Translations under genes and position numbers: made by a program
Shown here: positions 1-7,867 of the stretch, piece by piece
How positions within the stretch are numbered: position 1 is the first letter of the stretch
Layout of the letters: every line of letters starts with the position of its first letter
The notes under the pieces: generated by a model
Told to the model about the DNA's origin: nothing
Seen by the model: the letters and a program-made list of their open reading frames with translations, nothing else
The model's database searches: none
Assembly (NCBI RefSeq): GCF_022695595.1
Contig: NZ_CP074380.1
Coordinates: forward strand, 6,516,001-6,580,000
DNA: 64,000 nucleotides
Reading direction: 5' to 3'
Source: Streptomyces sp. MST-110588
GTDB taxonomy: Bacteria; Actinomycetota; Actinomycetes; Streptomycetales; Streptomycetaceae

Positions 1-1
1 G

Positions 2-1147
2 ACCTCGCAGACGCCGCGCCAGGTCATCGACGCGATCAGCGCGTACTACGAGCGGCACAACGCCAACGTCCACCGTGGGGTGCACGTCCTCGCCGAGGAG
101 GCCACGGCGCTGTACGAGGGTGCCCGCGACAAGGTCGCCGCCTTCATCAACGCGCCGAGCCGGGACGAGGTGATCTTCACCAAGAACGCCTCCGAGGCGC
201 TCAACCTCGTGGCCAACATGCTCGGCTGGGCCGAGGAGCCCTACCGGGTGGACGCGGACACCGAGATCGTCATCACGGAGATGGAGCACCACTCCAACAT
301 CGTGCCCTGGCAGTTGCTCTCGCAGCGCACCGGCGCGAAGCTGAAGTGGTTCGGCCTGACCGACGACGGCCGCCTGGACCTGTCGGACATCGACGAGATC
401 ATCACCGAGAAGACCAAGATCGTCTCCTTTGTGCTGGTCTCCAACATCCTGGGCACGATGAACCCGGTCGAGGCGATCGTCCGCCGCGCCCAGGAGGTCG
501 GCGCCCTGGTGCTGATCGACGCCTCCCAGGCCGCCCCGCACATGGTCCTGGACGTCCAGGCGCTCCAGGCCGACTTCGTGGCCTTCACCGGTCACAAGAT
601 GTGCGGCCCGACCGGCATCGGCGTCCTGTGGGGCCGCCAGGAGCTGCTGGAGGACCTCCCGCCGTTCCTCGGCGGCGGCGAGATGATCGAGACCGTCTCG
701 ATGCACTCCTCCACGTACGCTCCCGCGCCCCACAAGTTCGAGGCCGGTACGCCCCCGATCGCCCAGGCCGTCGGCCTCGGCGCGGCCGTGGACTACCTGA
801 CCGGCATCGGTATGGACAAGATCGCAGCCCATGAGCACGCGATCACCGAGTACGCCGTCAAGCGGCTGCTGGAGGTCCCCGACCTGCGGATCGTCGGCCC
901 CGTAACGGCCGAGGAGCGCGGCGCCACGATCTCCTTCACCCTCGGCGACATCCACCCCCACGACGTGGGGCAGGTGCTGGACGAGCAGGGCATCGCGGTC
1001 CGGGTAGGCCACCACTGCGCCCGTCCGGTCTGCCTGCGGTACGGAATTCCCGCGACGACGCGAGCGTCTTTCTATCTGTACTCCACCCCGGCCGAGGTCG
1101 ACGCCCTGGTCGACGGGCTGGAGCACGTCCGTAACTTCTTCGGGTAG
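2..1147 (+). CDS. sufS: cysteine desulfurase SufS (5' end outside window)
   Basis: PLP-dependent cysteine desulfurase that takes sulfur from L-cysteine and passes it to the SufU/Suf scaffold for Fe-S cluster assembly in the cytoplasm. The frame is open from the first bases of the window (TSQTPRQVIDAISAYYERHN), so the true start is upstream; an internal ATG at 80 is not the start. Visible family marks are the PLP aspartate region IDASQAAPH, the Schiff-base lysine in TGHKMCGPTGIG and the active-site cysteine in RVGHHCARPVC. About 381 residues are present of the usual ~415. sufU follows after 13 bases, so this is the distal part of a suf operon. The family assignment is very secure. Confidence 0.97.
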   Translation, partial: TSQTPRQVIDAISAYYERHNANVHRGVHVLAEEATALYEGARDKVAAFINAPSRDEVIFTKNASEALNLVANMLGWAEEPYRVDADTEIVITEMEHHSNIVPWQLLSQRTGAKLKWFGLTDDGRLDLSDIDEIITEKTKIVSFVLVSNILGTMNPVEAIVRRAQEVGALVLIDASQAAPHMVLDVQALQADFVAFTGHKMCGPTGIGVLWGRQELLEDLPPFLGGGEMIETVSMHSSTYAPAPHKFEAGTPPIAQAVGLGAAVDYLTGIGMDKIAAHEHAITEYAVKRLLEVPDLRIVGPVTAEERGATISFTLGDIHPHDVGQVLDEQGIAVRVGHHCARPVCLRYGIPATTRASFYLYSTPAEVDALVDGLEHVRNFFG

Positions 1148-1160
1148 GCAGGACTGACGC

Positions 1161-1619
1161 GTGAAGCTTGATTCCATGTACCAGGACGTCATCCTGGACC
1201 ACTACAAGCACCCGCACGGCCGGGGCCTGCGCGACGGCGACGCGGAGGTGCACCACGTCAACCCCACGTGCGGGGACGAGATCACCCTGCGCGTACGGCT
1301 GTCCGGCGCGACCATAGAAGACGTGTCCTACGAAGGGCAGGGCTGCTCCATCAGCCAGGCCAGCGCCTCCGTGCTCAACGACCTGCTGGTCGGCAAGGAA
1401 CTGGGCGAGGCGCAGAAGATCCAGGAGACCTTCCTGGAGCTGATGCAGTCCAAGGGCAAGGTCGAGCCGGACGACGCCATGGAGGAGGTGCTGGAGGACG
1501 CGGTCGCCTTCGCCGGCGTCTCCAAGTACCCGGCGCGCGTGAAGTGTGCCCTGCTCAGTTGGATGGCCTGGAAGGACGCCACGGCCAAGGCCCTCTCCGA
1601 GGAGGCGAAGACCGCATGA
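1161..1619 (+). CDS. sufU: SUF Fe-S assembly protein SufU
   Basis: Zinc-dependent sulfurtransferase of the SufU/IscU superfamily; in Gram-positive bacteria it accepts persulfide sulfur from SufS and relays it to SufBCD. 152 residues, the normal length. The three conserved cysteines are visible: Cys37 in NPTCGDE, Cys62 in GQGCSIS and one near residue 123 in RVKCALLSW. Starts at GTG 1161, 13 bases after sufS. Its stop overlaps the start of the next gene (ATGA at 1616-1619), which implies translational coupling with the SufT-like protein. Confidence 0.96.
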   Translation: MKLDSMYQDVILDHYKHPHGRGLRDGDAEVHHVNPTCGDEITLRVRLSGATIEDVSYEGQGCSISQASASVLNDLLVGKELGEAQKIQETFLELMQSKGKVEPDDAMEEVLEDAVAFAGVSKYPARVKCALLSWMAWKDATAKALSEEAKTA

Positions 1620-1993
1620 CCGACACCCCTGAGACCACGGTCACCGAGACCACGGTCACCGAGAACCCGGTCACCACGACCAAGCCGGCCACGGAGGAAG
1701 AGGTCCGCGAGGCGCTGTACGACGTCGTCGACCCCGAGCTGGGCATCGACGTCGTCAACCTGGGGCTGATCTACGGCATCCACATCGACGACGCCAACAT
1801 CGCCACCATCGACATGACGCTCACCTCCGCGGCCTGTCCGCTGACCGACGTCATCGAGGACCAGGCGCGCTCCGCCACGGACGGCATCGTCAGCGAGCTG
1901 AAGATCAACTGGGTCTGGATGCCGCCGTGGGGCCCGGACAAGATCACCGACGAGGGCCGCGAGCAGCTCCGCGCACTCGGCTTCAACGTCTGA
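1616..1993 (+). CDS. sufT: SufT-like metal-sulfur cluster assembly factor (DUF59/MIP18)
   Basis: 125-residue protein of the DUF59/PaaD/MIP18 family, which helps mature or deliver Fe-S clusters and is usually the last gene of actinobacterial suf operons. After a Thr/Val-rich repetitive N-terminus (about residues 1-20, TVTETTVTEN), the domain shows DPELGIDVVNLGLIYGI and the conserved cysteine in TSAACPLTDVI. The start was chosen at ATG 1616, overlapping the sufU stop by four bases; a longer frame runs upstream through sufU but is only its shadow. A strong hairpin closes the operon 43 bases after the stop. Confidence 0.93.
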   Translation: MTDTPETTVTETTVTENPVTTTKPATEEEVREALYDVVDPELGIDVVNLGLIYGIHIDDANIATIDMTLTSAACPLTDVIEDQARSATDGIVSELKINWVWMPPWGPDKITDEGREQLRALGFNV

Positions 1994-2035
1994 TCGCCCG
2001 GTCCCGGTCCCGGGCCCGAGCACCCGCTCCATTCC

Positions 2036-2066
2036 GAAGGGCGCCCCGTTCAAGGGGGCGCCCTTC
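2036..2066. terminator. hairpin terminator after the suf operon
   Basis: Perfect inverted repeat: 12-base arms at 2036-2047 (GAAGGGCGCCCC) and 2055-2066 with a 7-base loop. There is no U-tract, as usual for Streptomyces terminators. It separates sufT from the downstream VOC gene. Confidence 0.85.
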
Positions 2067-2093
2067 GGGCGTATGTGCGGCATTCTGTCGGGC

Positions 2094-2456
2094 ATGGCCG
2101 TATCCCTGTACCAGATCGCCGTCGACGCCCACGACCCCGCGCAACTCGCCCGTTTCTGGGCCCGGGTCCTGGACTGGCAGGTGCTCTCCGAGGACCCCGA
2201 GGAAGTCGTCATCGGGGCCGACGAGCGGACCCTGCCAGGCCTGGTCTTCATGCCCGTCCCGGAAGGGAAGGCCGGCAAGAACCGGCTGCACCTGGACCTG
2301 GCGCCCGACGACCAGGCGGCCGAGGTGGCCCGGCTCCTGGCCCTGGGCGCCCGCCGTGCGGACGTGGGCCAGGGCCCGGACGTCTCGTGGACCGTACTCA
2401 TGGATCCCGAGGGCAACGAGTTCTGCGTACTGACCCCGAAGAAACTGCCGGCCTGA
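2094..2456 (+). CDS. VOC (glyoxalase/bleomycin resistance fold) family protein
   Basis: Single-domain vicinal-oxygen-chelate protein of 120 residues. The N-terminus SLYQIAVDAHDPAQLARFWARVL and the C-terminal strand WTVLMDPEGNEFCVL are typical of the small glyoxalase-like subgroup common in streptomycetes; substrate unknown. Start set at ATG 2094 because the protein then begins directly at the first beta strand. An in-frame ATG at 2073 would add seven residues and lies only seven bases from the suf terminator. Probably a single-gene transcript. Confidence 0.85.
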   Translation: MAVSLYQIAVDAHDPAQLARFWARVLDWQVLSEDPEEVVIGADERTLPGLVFMPVPEGKAGKNRLHLDLAPDDQAAEVARLLALGARRADVGQGPDVSWTVLMDPEGNEFCVLTPKKLPA

Positions 2457-2486
2457 CGGCGCCGACCGCCACCCCACCCGCCGTTA

Positions 2487-2522
2487 CGTACGACCGTACA
2501 CACCGTTGTGTACGCTCGTACG
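2487..2522. promoter_or_regulatory. 36-bp palindromic operator in front of the SMR pump
   Basis: Inverted repeat with 18-base half-sites that match at 16 positions, built from CGTACGA and CGTACACA blocks and their complements. It ends one base before the ATG of the SMR gene. Given the TetR gene immediately downstream, this is the likely TetR operator, covering the promoter of both genes. No Shine-Dalgarno can fit between it and the ATG, so the mRNA is probably leaderless. Confidence 0.8.
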
Positions 2523-2523
2523 C

Positions 2524-2844
2524 ATGGCATATCTGACACTCGCCGGAGCGATCCTCTCCGAGATCCTGGCGACGACCTCGATGAAGTACAGCGAGGGCTT
2601 CAGCAAGCTCTGGCCCTCGCTGGGCACCGCGGCGGGCTACCTCATCGCGTTCTTCCTGCTCGCCCAGACGCTGAAGTCGATGAGTGTCGGAACGGCGTAC
2701 GCGATCTGGTCCGGGGCCGGCACCGCCGTCATCGCCGCGATCGGCATGGTGTTCCTGGGAGAGGCGGCGAACGCGGCGCGGATCCTGGGAGTCCTGCTGG
2801 TCATCGCCGGGGTCGTCGTACTGAACCTGGGCGGGACGCACTGA
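2524..2844 (+). CDS. SMR-family multidrug efflux protein
   Basis: 106-residue four-helix small multidrug resistance (EmrE/QacE/SugE type) proton antiporter of the cytoplasmic membrane, working as a dimer. The essential membrane glutamate is Glu13 in AGAILSEILATTSMK, and helix 3 carries the family signature SVGTAYAIWSGAGTA. ATG 2524 follows the palindrome at once; an in-frame TTG at 2506 lies inside the palindrome and is unlikely. The stop overlaps the start of the TetR gene by one base (TGATG), so pump and regulator form a coupled, probably self-regulated pair. Substrate not predictable; cationic drugs or dyes, or guanidinium, are the family norm. Confidence 0.93.
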   Translation: MAYLTLAGAILSEILATTSMKYSEGFSKLWPSLGTAAGYLIAFFLLAQTLKSMSVGTAYAIWSGAGTAVIAAIGMVFLGEAANAARILGVLLVIAGVVVLNLGGTH

Positions 2845-3416
2845 TGCCGCGCCGCTACGACCCCGACCGGCGGCAGCGCATCATCGACGCAGCGATCAGG
2901 GTGATCGGCGCCCGGGGTATCGCCGGGCTCGGCCACCGCGCCGTGGCCGCCGAGGCCGACGTACCGCTCGGCTCGACCACGTACCACTTCGCGACCCTGG
3001 ACGACCTCCTGGTCGCCGCGCTGCGTCAGATCAACACCGCCTGGCTGGCCGAGGTCGGACGCTGGGCACGCCGCCCCGCCCCGCGCGCCGCCCTCGCCGA
3101 GGACGTCACGGACCTGATCGAACAGTCACTGGCCGGCGACCGCGCGCAGGTGGAGATGGAGTACGAGATCTACCTCGCCGCGCTGCGCCGCACGGCGGTA
3201 CGGCCGATCGCGGCCGAGTGCCTGGATGAACTGGCGCGGCTGCTGACGCTGCGCACGGGCGACGCGCAGACCGCCCGGACGCTGGTGGCCCTGATCGACG
3301 GACTGCTGATCCAGTACCTGCTCACCGGCCGCCCGTTCGACCGGGCCGAGGTCCACGCGGCGGTGTCCGGGGTCTGCGGCCCCGCCCACCACGGACAGGC
3401 CCCCGACGCCCACTGA
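2844..3416 (+). CDS. TetR-family transcriptional regulator of the SMR pump
   Basis: 190-residue TetR-like repressor. The N-terminal helix-turn-helix spans about residues 8-55 (RQRIIDAAIRVIGARG, then VAAEADVPLGSTTYHF); the rest is the helical ligand-binding region. It begins inside the pump stop codon. The adjoining 36-bp palindrome at 2487-2522 is its probable binding site, giving drug-inducible autoregulation. This is inferred from arrangement, not shown. Confidence 0.92.
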   Translation: MPRRYDPDRRQRIIDAAIRVIGARGIAGLGHRAVAAEADVPLGSTTYHFATLDDLLVAALRQINTAWLAEVGRWARRPAPRAALAEDVTDLIEQSLAGDRAQVEMEYEIYLAALRRTAVRPIAAECLDELARLLTLRTGDAQTARTLVALIDGLLIQYLLTGRPFDRAEVHAAVSGVCGPAHHGQAPDAH

Positions 3417-3554
3417 CCGGGCCGCAACGCGCCACTGACCCAGCCGCCACGAATCGTCCCCGGGCCGCAACGAGCCCACTGACCGGACCGCGCCCGGACC
3501 GCCGCCCCTGAGACCGGTTCGCCTCGACGGGGGCCCTCCGGTTAGGTTTCGGGC

Positions 3555-4544
3555 ATGACCGAAGCTGCTACTCCTCTCACGACCGGCGCCGTGGCCGCCG
3601 GGCTCGCCACCATCACCGACGACGGCACCGTCCTGGACACCTGGTTCCCCGCCCCCGAGCTCGCCCGCGAGCCCGGCCCCTCCGGAACCGAGCGGCTCAC
3701 CGCCGAGCGCGCCGCCGAGCTGCTGGGCGAGGCCGCGCTCCAGGCCGTCGGGCCCGACCCGCGCCGCGGGGTGGAGGTCGTGGCCGTACGAACGGTCATC
3801 TCCTCGCTGGAGGACAAGCCGCTGGACACCCACGACATCTACCTGCGGCTCCACCTGCTCAGCCACCGGCTGGTCAAGCCGCACGGGCAGAACCTGGAGG
3901 GCATGTTCGGCCTGCTGGCGAACGTCGCCTGGACCTCGCTGGGCCCGGTGGCCGCCGACCGCATCGAGACGGTACGGCTCAACGCCCGCGCCCAAGGCCT
4001 GCACCTCCAGGTCACCAGCGTCGACAAGTTCCCGCGGATGACCGACTACGTCCTCCCCTCGGGCGTACGCATCGCCGACGCCGACCGGGTCCGCCTGGGC
4101 GCGCACCTCGCCGCGGGCACCACCGTCATGCACGAGGGCTTCGTGAACTTCAACGCCGGCACGCTGGGCACCTCCATGGTCGAGGGCCGCATCAGCTCGG
4201 GCGTGGTCGTCGGCGACGGCAGCGACATCGGCGGCGGCGCCTCCACGATGGGCACCCTCTCCGGCGGCGGCAAGCAGATCATCTCCATCGGCGAGCGCTG
4301 CCTGCTCGGCGCGGAGTCCGGCATCGGCATCGCCCTCGGCGACGAGTGCGTGGTGGAGGCCGGCCTGTACGTCACCGCCGGCACCCGTGTCACGATGCCC
4401 GACGGCCAGATGGTCAAGGCCCTGGAACTCTCCGGCGCCGACAACATCCTCTTCCGCCGCAACTCCACCACCGGCGCCGTGGAGGCCCGCCCCAACAAGG
4501 CCACCTGGGGCGGCCTGAACGAGGTACTCCACAGCCACAACTGA
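3555..4544 (+). CDS. dapD: 2,3,4,5-tetrahydropyridine-2,6-dicarboxylate N-succinyltransferase
   Basis: Succinyltransferase of the lysine and meso-diaminopimelate pathway. 329 residues, the size of the actinobacterial (group 2) DapD. After an alpha/beta N-domain, the left-handed beta-helix with its Gly/Val/Ile hexapeptides is visible ([51 protein letters not shown]), ending in [12 protein letters not shown] separate transcription unit with its own hairpin downstream. A dapA-type gene on the other strand 2.2 kb away belongs to the same pathway but not the same operon. Confidence 0.96.
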   Translation: MTEAATPLTTGAVAAGLATITDDGTVLDTWFPAPELAREPGPSGTERLTAERAAELLGEAALQAVGPDPRRGVEVVAVRTVISSLEDKPLDTHDIYLRLHLLSHRLVKPHGQNLEGMFGLLANVAWTSLGPVAADRIETVRLNARAQGLHLQVTSVDKFPRMTDYVLPSGVRIADADRVRLGAHLAAGTTVMHEGFVNFNAGTLGTSMVEGRISSGVVVGDGSDIGGGASTMGTLSGGGKQIISIGERCLLGAESGIGIALGDECVVEAGLYVTAGTRVTMPDGQMVKALELSGADNILFRRNSTTGAVEARPNKATWGGLNEVLHSHN

Positions 4545-4578
4545 CCCGCCGGCCGACGCCGGCCGCCGTCCTCGTCGA

Positions 4579-4616
4579 GCGCCCTTCCGCCGCCCTTGAG
4601 CGGCCCGGAAGGGCGC
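4579..4616. terminator. hairpin terminator after dapD
   Basis: Outer arms GCGCCCTTCC (4579-4588) and GGAAGGGCGC (4607-4616) are perfect; inside them GCCGC and GCGGC pair around a short loop, leaving a two-base bulge. It lies 35 bases after the dapD stop. Confidence 0.8.
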
Positions 4617-4820
4617 TTCGACGTACCGGGCGCCGTTCAAGCGGCCCATGTTGCCTGTCGGGTGACGGGCCTGAGCACGGCAGTGCGGGAGCGTTTCCGC
4701 CGAGGGGGGCCGCTTCAACGGCCCGCGGGCGGGCGGTGGCTGGTATGGGCTGGTGTCAGGACGGGGGTTATGGGTCACCATGGGGGTCGATGTCCCATGG
4801 AAGGCAATCCGGGAGGCGTC

Positions 4821-5006
4821 ATGAGGCTGGGCAAGCCGCTGGCTGTCGGCATCGCGCGGGAATCGGTGGCCGGGGAGGAGAAGGCGCCGCCGGAGGCGGC
4901 GGTGACGGCGGCACGGGAGCAGGGAACCGTACGGGAGCGGGCCGGCGGCCCGGACGCGGGCGGGGAGCCGGTGGGGCGACGGCCCGTGGTGCCGGCCGGG
5001 CGATGA
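4821..5006 (+). CDS. small ORF coupled to the downstream Cys-rich gene
   Basis: 61-codon ORF (MRLGKPLAVGIARESV...) with a plausible ribosome site (GGGAGGC) just before ATG 4821. Its stop TGA at 5004-5006 overlaps the ATG of the next gene (ATGA at 5003-5006), the classic layout for translational coupling. The product has a short amphipathic start, then an Ala/Glu/Arg-rich tail with no recognised domain. It may be a small regulatory or leader protein, or serve only to load ribosomes for the next gene. Coding is supported by spacing and start signals rather than homology. Confidence 0.6.
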   Translation: MRLGKPLAVGIARESVAGEEKAPPEAAVTAAREQGTVRERAGGPDAGGEPVGRRPVVPAGR

Positions 5007-5734
5007 GGCTGCGGCTTCCCCAGGAGCGTCCCGAGCAGCCGCCGACGGGATTCAAACTGGCCCACCCGGTGCTGTCGCACGACGGGGCCCGGGCCGGTTT
5101 CGCCGGGGTGTCGATCGGGGGTGCGCTTCCGTACGGATTCCTCGACGACGCCCGGTGTGTCTACGGCCGGCGGCACCGCAGCCCCGCGCCGCGGTGCGAC
5201 TGCGGTTTCTACTGTCTGCACGCGCGGGACGAGGCGCTGGCCCTGGCGTGCGCCACCGAGTACCGGCAGGCCGTACTGCTGGAGGTCACCGTGCTCGGTG
5301 CCTACATCCGCTTCGAGCGCGGAATGCGCTATGCGCGCCAGCGGGTGCGGGTGGCCCGGGTGGGCGCCTGCGCCTGCGGGCTGACGCCGTGCGCGTTCGT
5401 GGACGCGGGCTGGGGCCGGACGGGATGGCGGGTGCTGACGGCCGCCTGCGCCGGCTGTGCGGTACGGCGGGGGGCGCCGGGCGTCGCCGCACGGACGGCG
5501 GTGGGGTTCGCGGAGTTCGTACGGCTGGGGGGCGGACGGCTGCGGATCGTGGCCGAGGGGGAGCGGACCGGGGAGCAGGTGCGGTGCGACAGCCGGGCCC
5601 GGCGGACGGGTTCGAGTGGCCGGACGGGTCGGACGGGCCGGGCGAGGCGGATGGTCCGGGTGGCGGGCGGTCGTACGGACCGGGCCCGGCGGCCGGGTGT
5701 ACGGTGCCGGAGCTGGCGGCCGAGGCGTCGCTGA
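5003..5734 (+). CDS. conserved Cys-rich hypothetical protein, probably frameshifted near its C-terminus
   Basis: 243 residues as read; starts MRLRLPQERPEQPP, then a cysteine-rich core with pairs CDCGFYC and CACGLTPC and a single AACAGC group, suggesting metal-binding or disulphide elements. Function unknown. After about base 5590 this frame turns into Arg/Gly-rich sequence, while the frame ending at 5802 shows normal codon use and a helical end (VPELAAEASLMQARLDWLQR). The intact protein therefore very likely ends at 5802, with one base missing somewhere in 5560-5600. It starts inside the stop of the 61-codon ORF and is probably co-translated with it. Confidence 0.7.
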   Translation: MRLRLPQERPEQPPTGFKLAHPVLSHDGARAGFAGVSIGGALPYGFLDDARCVYGRRHRSPAPRCDCGFYCLHARDEALALACATEYRQAVLLEVTVLGAYIRFERGMRYARQRVRVARVGACACGLTPCAFVDAGWGRTGWRVLTAACAGCAVRRGAPGVAARTAVGFAEFVRLGGGRLRIVAEGERTGEQVRCDSRARRTGSSGRTGRTGRARRMVRVAGGRTDRARRPGVRCRSWRPRRR

Positions 5735-5903
5735 TGCAGGCCCGGCTCGACTGGCTGCAGCGGCAACTGGCCCGCTTGACGGGCGGGCGGCCTGCCCCCT
5801 GAAAGCCCGCCCTCGATGGCCCGTCTCTCACAGGCCCGACCATGGAAGGGCTCGAAAATGAGTGCGGGCGCCATGGATTCGTGGCACATCTACACTGACC
5901 GCC

Positions 5904-6923
5904 ATGCGTGATCTCGTGGCGGGGCTGGGGTATGTGGGCAAGGGACAGCGCTGGGTGGCGCGGCACGGCCGGTGGTGGGGCTTCGGGCTGATACCCGCGC
6001 TCCTCACCCTCGTGCTGTACGCGGCGGTGCTGACCGTACTCGCCTTCTGGTCGGGGGACCTGGCGTCCTGGGCGACGCCCTTCGCCGACGACTGGAGCGC
6101 CTTCTGGCAGGGCCTGCTGCGCGGGCTGTTCGTCGCGCTGCTGTTCGCCGGGGTCCTGCTGCTGTCCGTACTGGCCTTCACCGCCGTCACGCTGGTGATC
6201 GGCGAGCCCTTCTACGAGAAGCTGTCGGAGAAGGTCGAGGAGTCCGAGGGGAACTGCCCGCCGGAGCCGGGCCTGCCGCTGTGGCGCGAGGTCTGGACGG
6301 CGCTCACCGACAGCGTTCACGTGCTGCTGCGCGCCGCCGGCTTCGGCATCCTCTTCTTCGCCCTGGGATTCGTCCCGGTGATCGGCCAGACCGTCGTCCC
6401 GGCGATCGGCTTCTGCGTCTCGGGGTTCTTCCTCACGGTGGAGCTGACCTCCGTGGCGATGCAGCGGCGCGGCATCCCGGTGCGGGAGCGGCTGGCGCTG
6501 CTGCGTGGCCGCAAGGCGCTCGCCGTGGGCTTCGGCACCCCGATCACGCTGCTGTTCCTCATCCCGTTCGTCGCCGTGGTGCTGATGCCGGGAGCGGTCG
6601 CCGGGGCCACTTTGCTCGCACGGGACCTGCTGCCCGCCGAGGAGGAGCCGGACCGGGCGGCGGGGGCGCCGCAGCCGGCTCCGGACGGTTCCGTGCCCTG
6701 GCAGCCGGACGGTCCTGCGCAGTGGGGGCCGCAGGGCCCCGGTCCGCGGGCCTCCATGCCGCAGGGTGCTGCTCCGCAGGAATTCAGGCCGCAGGGTTCT
6801 GGCCCGTACGGCTCCGGCCCGCAGGGTTTTGGTCCGTACGGCTCCGCTCCGCAGGGCTTTGGGACACAGCCTCCGCCGGCCGGCCCCGGACCGTACGCAG
6901 GACGGCCGTCAGCCGACCGGTGA
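5904..6923 (+). CDS. EI24/CysZ-like integral membrane protein with repetitive tail
   Basis: 339 residues. The first ~250 form an EI24/CysZ-type domain with several membrane spans (GFGLIPALLTLVLYAAVL, LFVALLFAGVLLLSVLAF, AAGFGILFFALGFVPVI, FGTPITLLFLIPFVAVVLM). Relatives take part in sulfate uptake in proteobacteria; the role in actinobacteria is not established. The last ~85 residues are a Pro/Gly/Gln tail (PQGSGPYGSGPQGFGPYGS) made by a 30-bp tandem repeat. ATG 5904 was preferred over an in-frame start at 5862 because the protein then begins at MRDLVAGLGYV. The 3' 140 bases overlap the convergent dapA-type gene. Confidence 0.85.
   Translation: MRDLVAGLGYVGKGQRWVARHGRWWGFGLIPALLTLVLYAAVLTVLAFWSGDLASWATPFADDWSAFWQGLLRGLFVALLFAGVLLLSVLAFTAVTLVIGEPFYEKLSEKVEESEGNCPPEPGLPLWREVWTALTDSVHVLLRAAGFGILFFALGFVPVIGQTVVPAIGFCVSGFFLTVELTSVAMQRRGIPVRERLALLRGRKALAVGFGTPITLLFLIPFVAVVLMPGAVAGATLLARDLLPAEEEPDRAAGAPQPAPDGSVPWQPDGPAQWGPQGPGPRASMPQGAAPQEFRPQGSGPYGSGPQGFGPYGSAPQGFGTQPPPAGPGPYAGRPSADR
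6729..6863. repeat. 30-bp tandem repeat coding the tail of the EI24 protein
   Basis: The word CCGCAGGG recurs at 6729, 6759, 6789, 6819 and 6849, an exact 30-bp period; the units at 6789 and 6819 differ at only a few bases. Thirty bases is ten codons, so copy changes keep the frame. The last two and a half units are also read antisense at the end of the dapA-type gene. Confidence 0.9.
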
Positions 6924-7776
6924 GCTCGGGCCCGGCGGCTTGCAAGGGCGCGCGGACCGGGCCGGCGGGCAGGCCGAGGGAGTGCAGCAGAGCCTTGGCG
7001 GTGACCGTTCCGGGCACGCCGGAGGCCATCATCGCCTCGACGAGCGGCGCGAGGGCGAGGTTGCGGCGGGTCGCCTCGGCCGTCTCGCCCGCCTCGTATG
7101 CCTCCAGTACCGCGCGTACCTCGCCGGGCGCGGCGTTGCCGACCGTACTGACGCAGCCGACGGCCCCGACGGCGCGCAGCGCCAGGCTCTCCTCATCGCA
7201 GCCCGCGTAGTACGCCAGACCGGTCGCGGCCAGCACCTTCGTCGTCTTCCGGAGGTCGTGGGAGCAGTCCTTGACGCCCTTGACGCGGGGGTGTTCGGCC
7301 AGCCGCAGCAGGGTGTCGGTGGCCAGCGCGGTGCCGGTACGCGCGGGGATGTCGTAGAGCATCACGGGCAGCCCGGTGGCGTCCGCGACCGTCCGCAGGT
7401 GGTGTAGGACCGCCTCTTGGCCGGGGCAGGAGTAGGCGGGCGTGACGACCAGCAGGCCGTGCGCGCCGGCCCGTTCGGCGGCCCGGGCGAGGGTGACGCT
7501 GTGCCGGGTGTCGCCGGTGCCGACGCCGGCGACGACGCGGGCCCGGTCCCCGACGGCCTGGACGACGGCCCGTACGAGGGCCTCCTTCTCGGCGTCCGAG
7601 GTCGTCGGGGACTCGCCGGTGGTGCCGCTGAGGACCAGTGCGTCACAGCCGCCCTCGTCGACGAGGTGGGCGGCCAGGCGCTGCGCGCCGTCCGCGTCGA
7701 GTGCGCCGTCGGCCGTGAACGGAGTGATCATGGCGATGGCCGTACGGCCGAAGGGCGGTGGGGTCACATCAGTCAT
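6784..7776 (-). CDS. dapA: 4-hydroxy-tetrahydrodipicolinate synthase (DapA family)
   Basis: Class I aldolase joining pyruvate and aspartate semialdehyde, the first committed step of the lysine/diaminopimelate pathway. 330 residues. Seen: GTTGES phosphate/substrate loop, the tyrosine in MLYDIPARTG, the Schiff-base lysine in RVKGVKDCSHD, and GNAAPGE near the end. The family usually ends near residue 300; the extra tail (ERSRTDQNPAGRSRTGQNPA) is the antisense reading of the repeat at the end of the convergent EI24 gene. Streptomycetes often carry more than one DapA paralogue, so a side role (a related lyase) remains possible. Confidence 0.9.
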   Translation of the reverse strand: MTDVTPPPFGRTAIAMITPFTADGALDADGAQRLAAHLVDEGGCDALVLSGTTGESPTTSDAEKEALVRAVVQAVGDRARVVAGVGTGDTRHSVTLARAAERAGAHGLLVVTPAYSCPGQEAVLHHLRTVADATGLPVMLYDIPARTGTALATDTLLRLAEHPRVKGVKDCSHDLRKTTKVLAATGLAYYAGCDEESLALRAVGAVGCVSTVGNAAPGEVRAVLEAYEAGETAEATRRNLALAPLVEAMMASGVPGTVTAKALLHSLGLPAGPVRAPLQAAGPELTGRLTAVLRTVRGRPAEAVSQSPAERSRTDQNPAGRSRTGQNPAA

Positions 7777-7838
7777 GCCGAGAGTGTGACCCCACGTCAG
7801 GATTCACGTCTACTTAGATGTGGTACGGCAACTGTTAA

Positions 7839-7860
7839 GCAGCGCTGGACGGAGCGCTGC
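7839..7860 (-). terminator. hairpin terminator after the nuclease gene
   Basis: Perfect 8-base arms (GCAGCGCT at 7839-7846, AGCGCTGC at 7853-7860) with a 6-base loop, just after the nuclease stop and followed on the minus strand by TTAACAG. Confidence 0.65.
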
Positions 7861-7867
7861 CCGGGCG

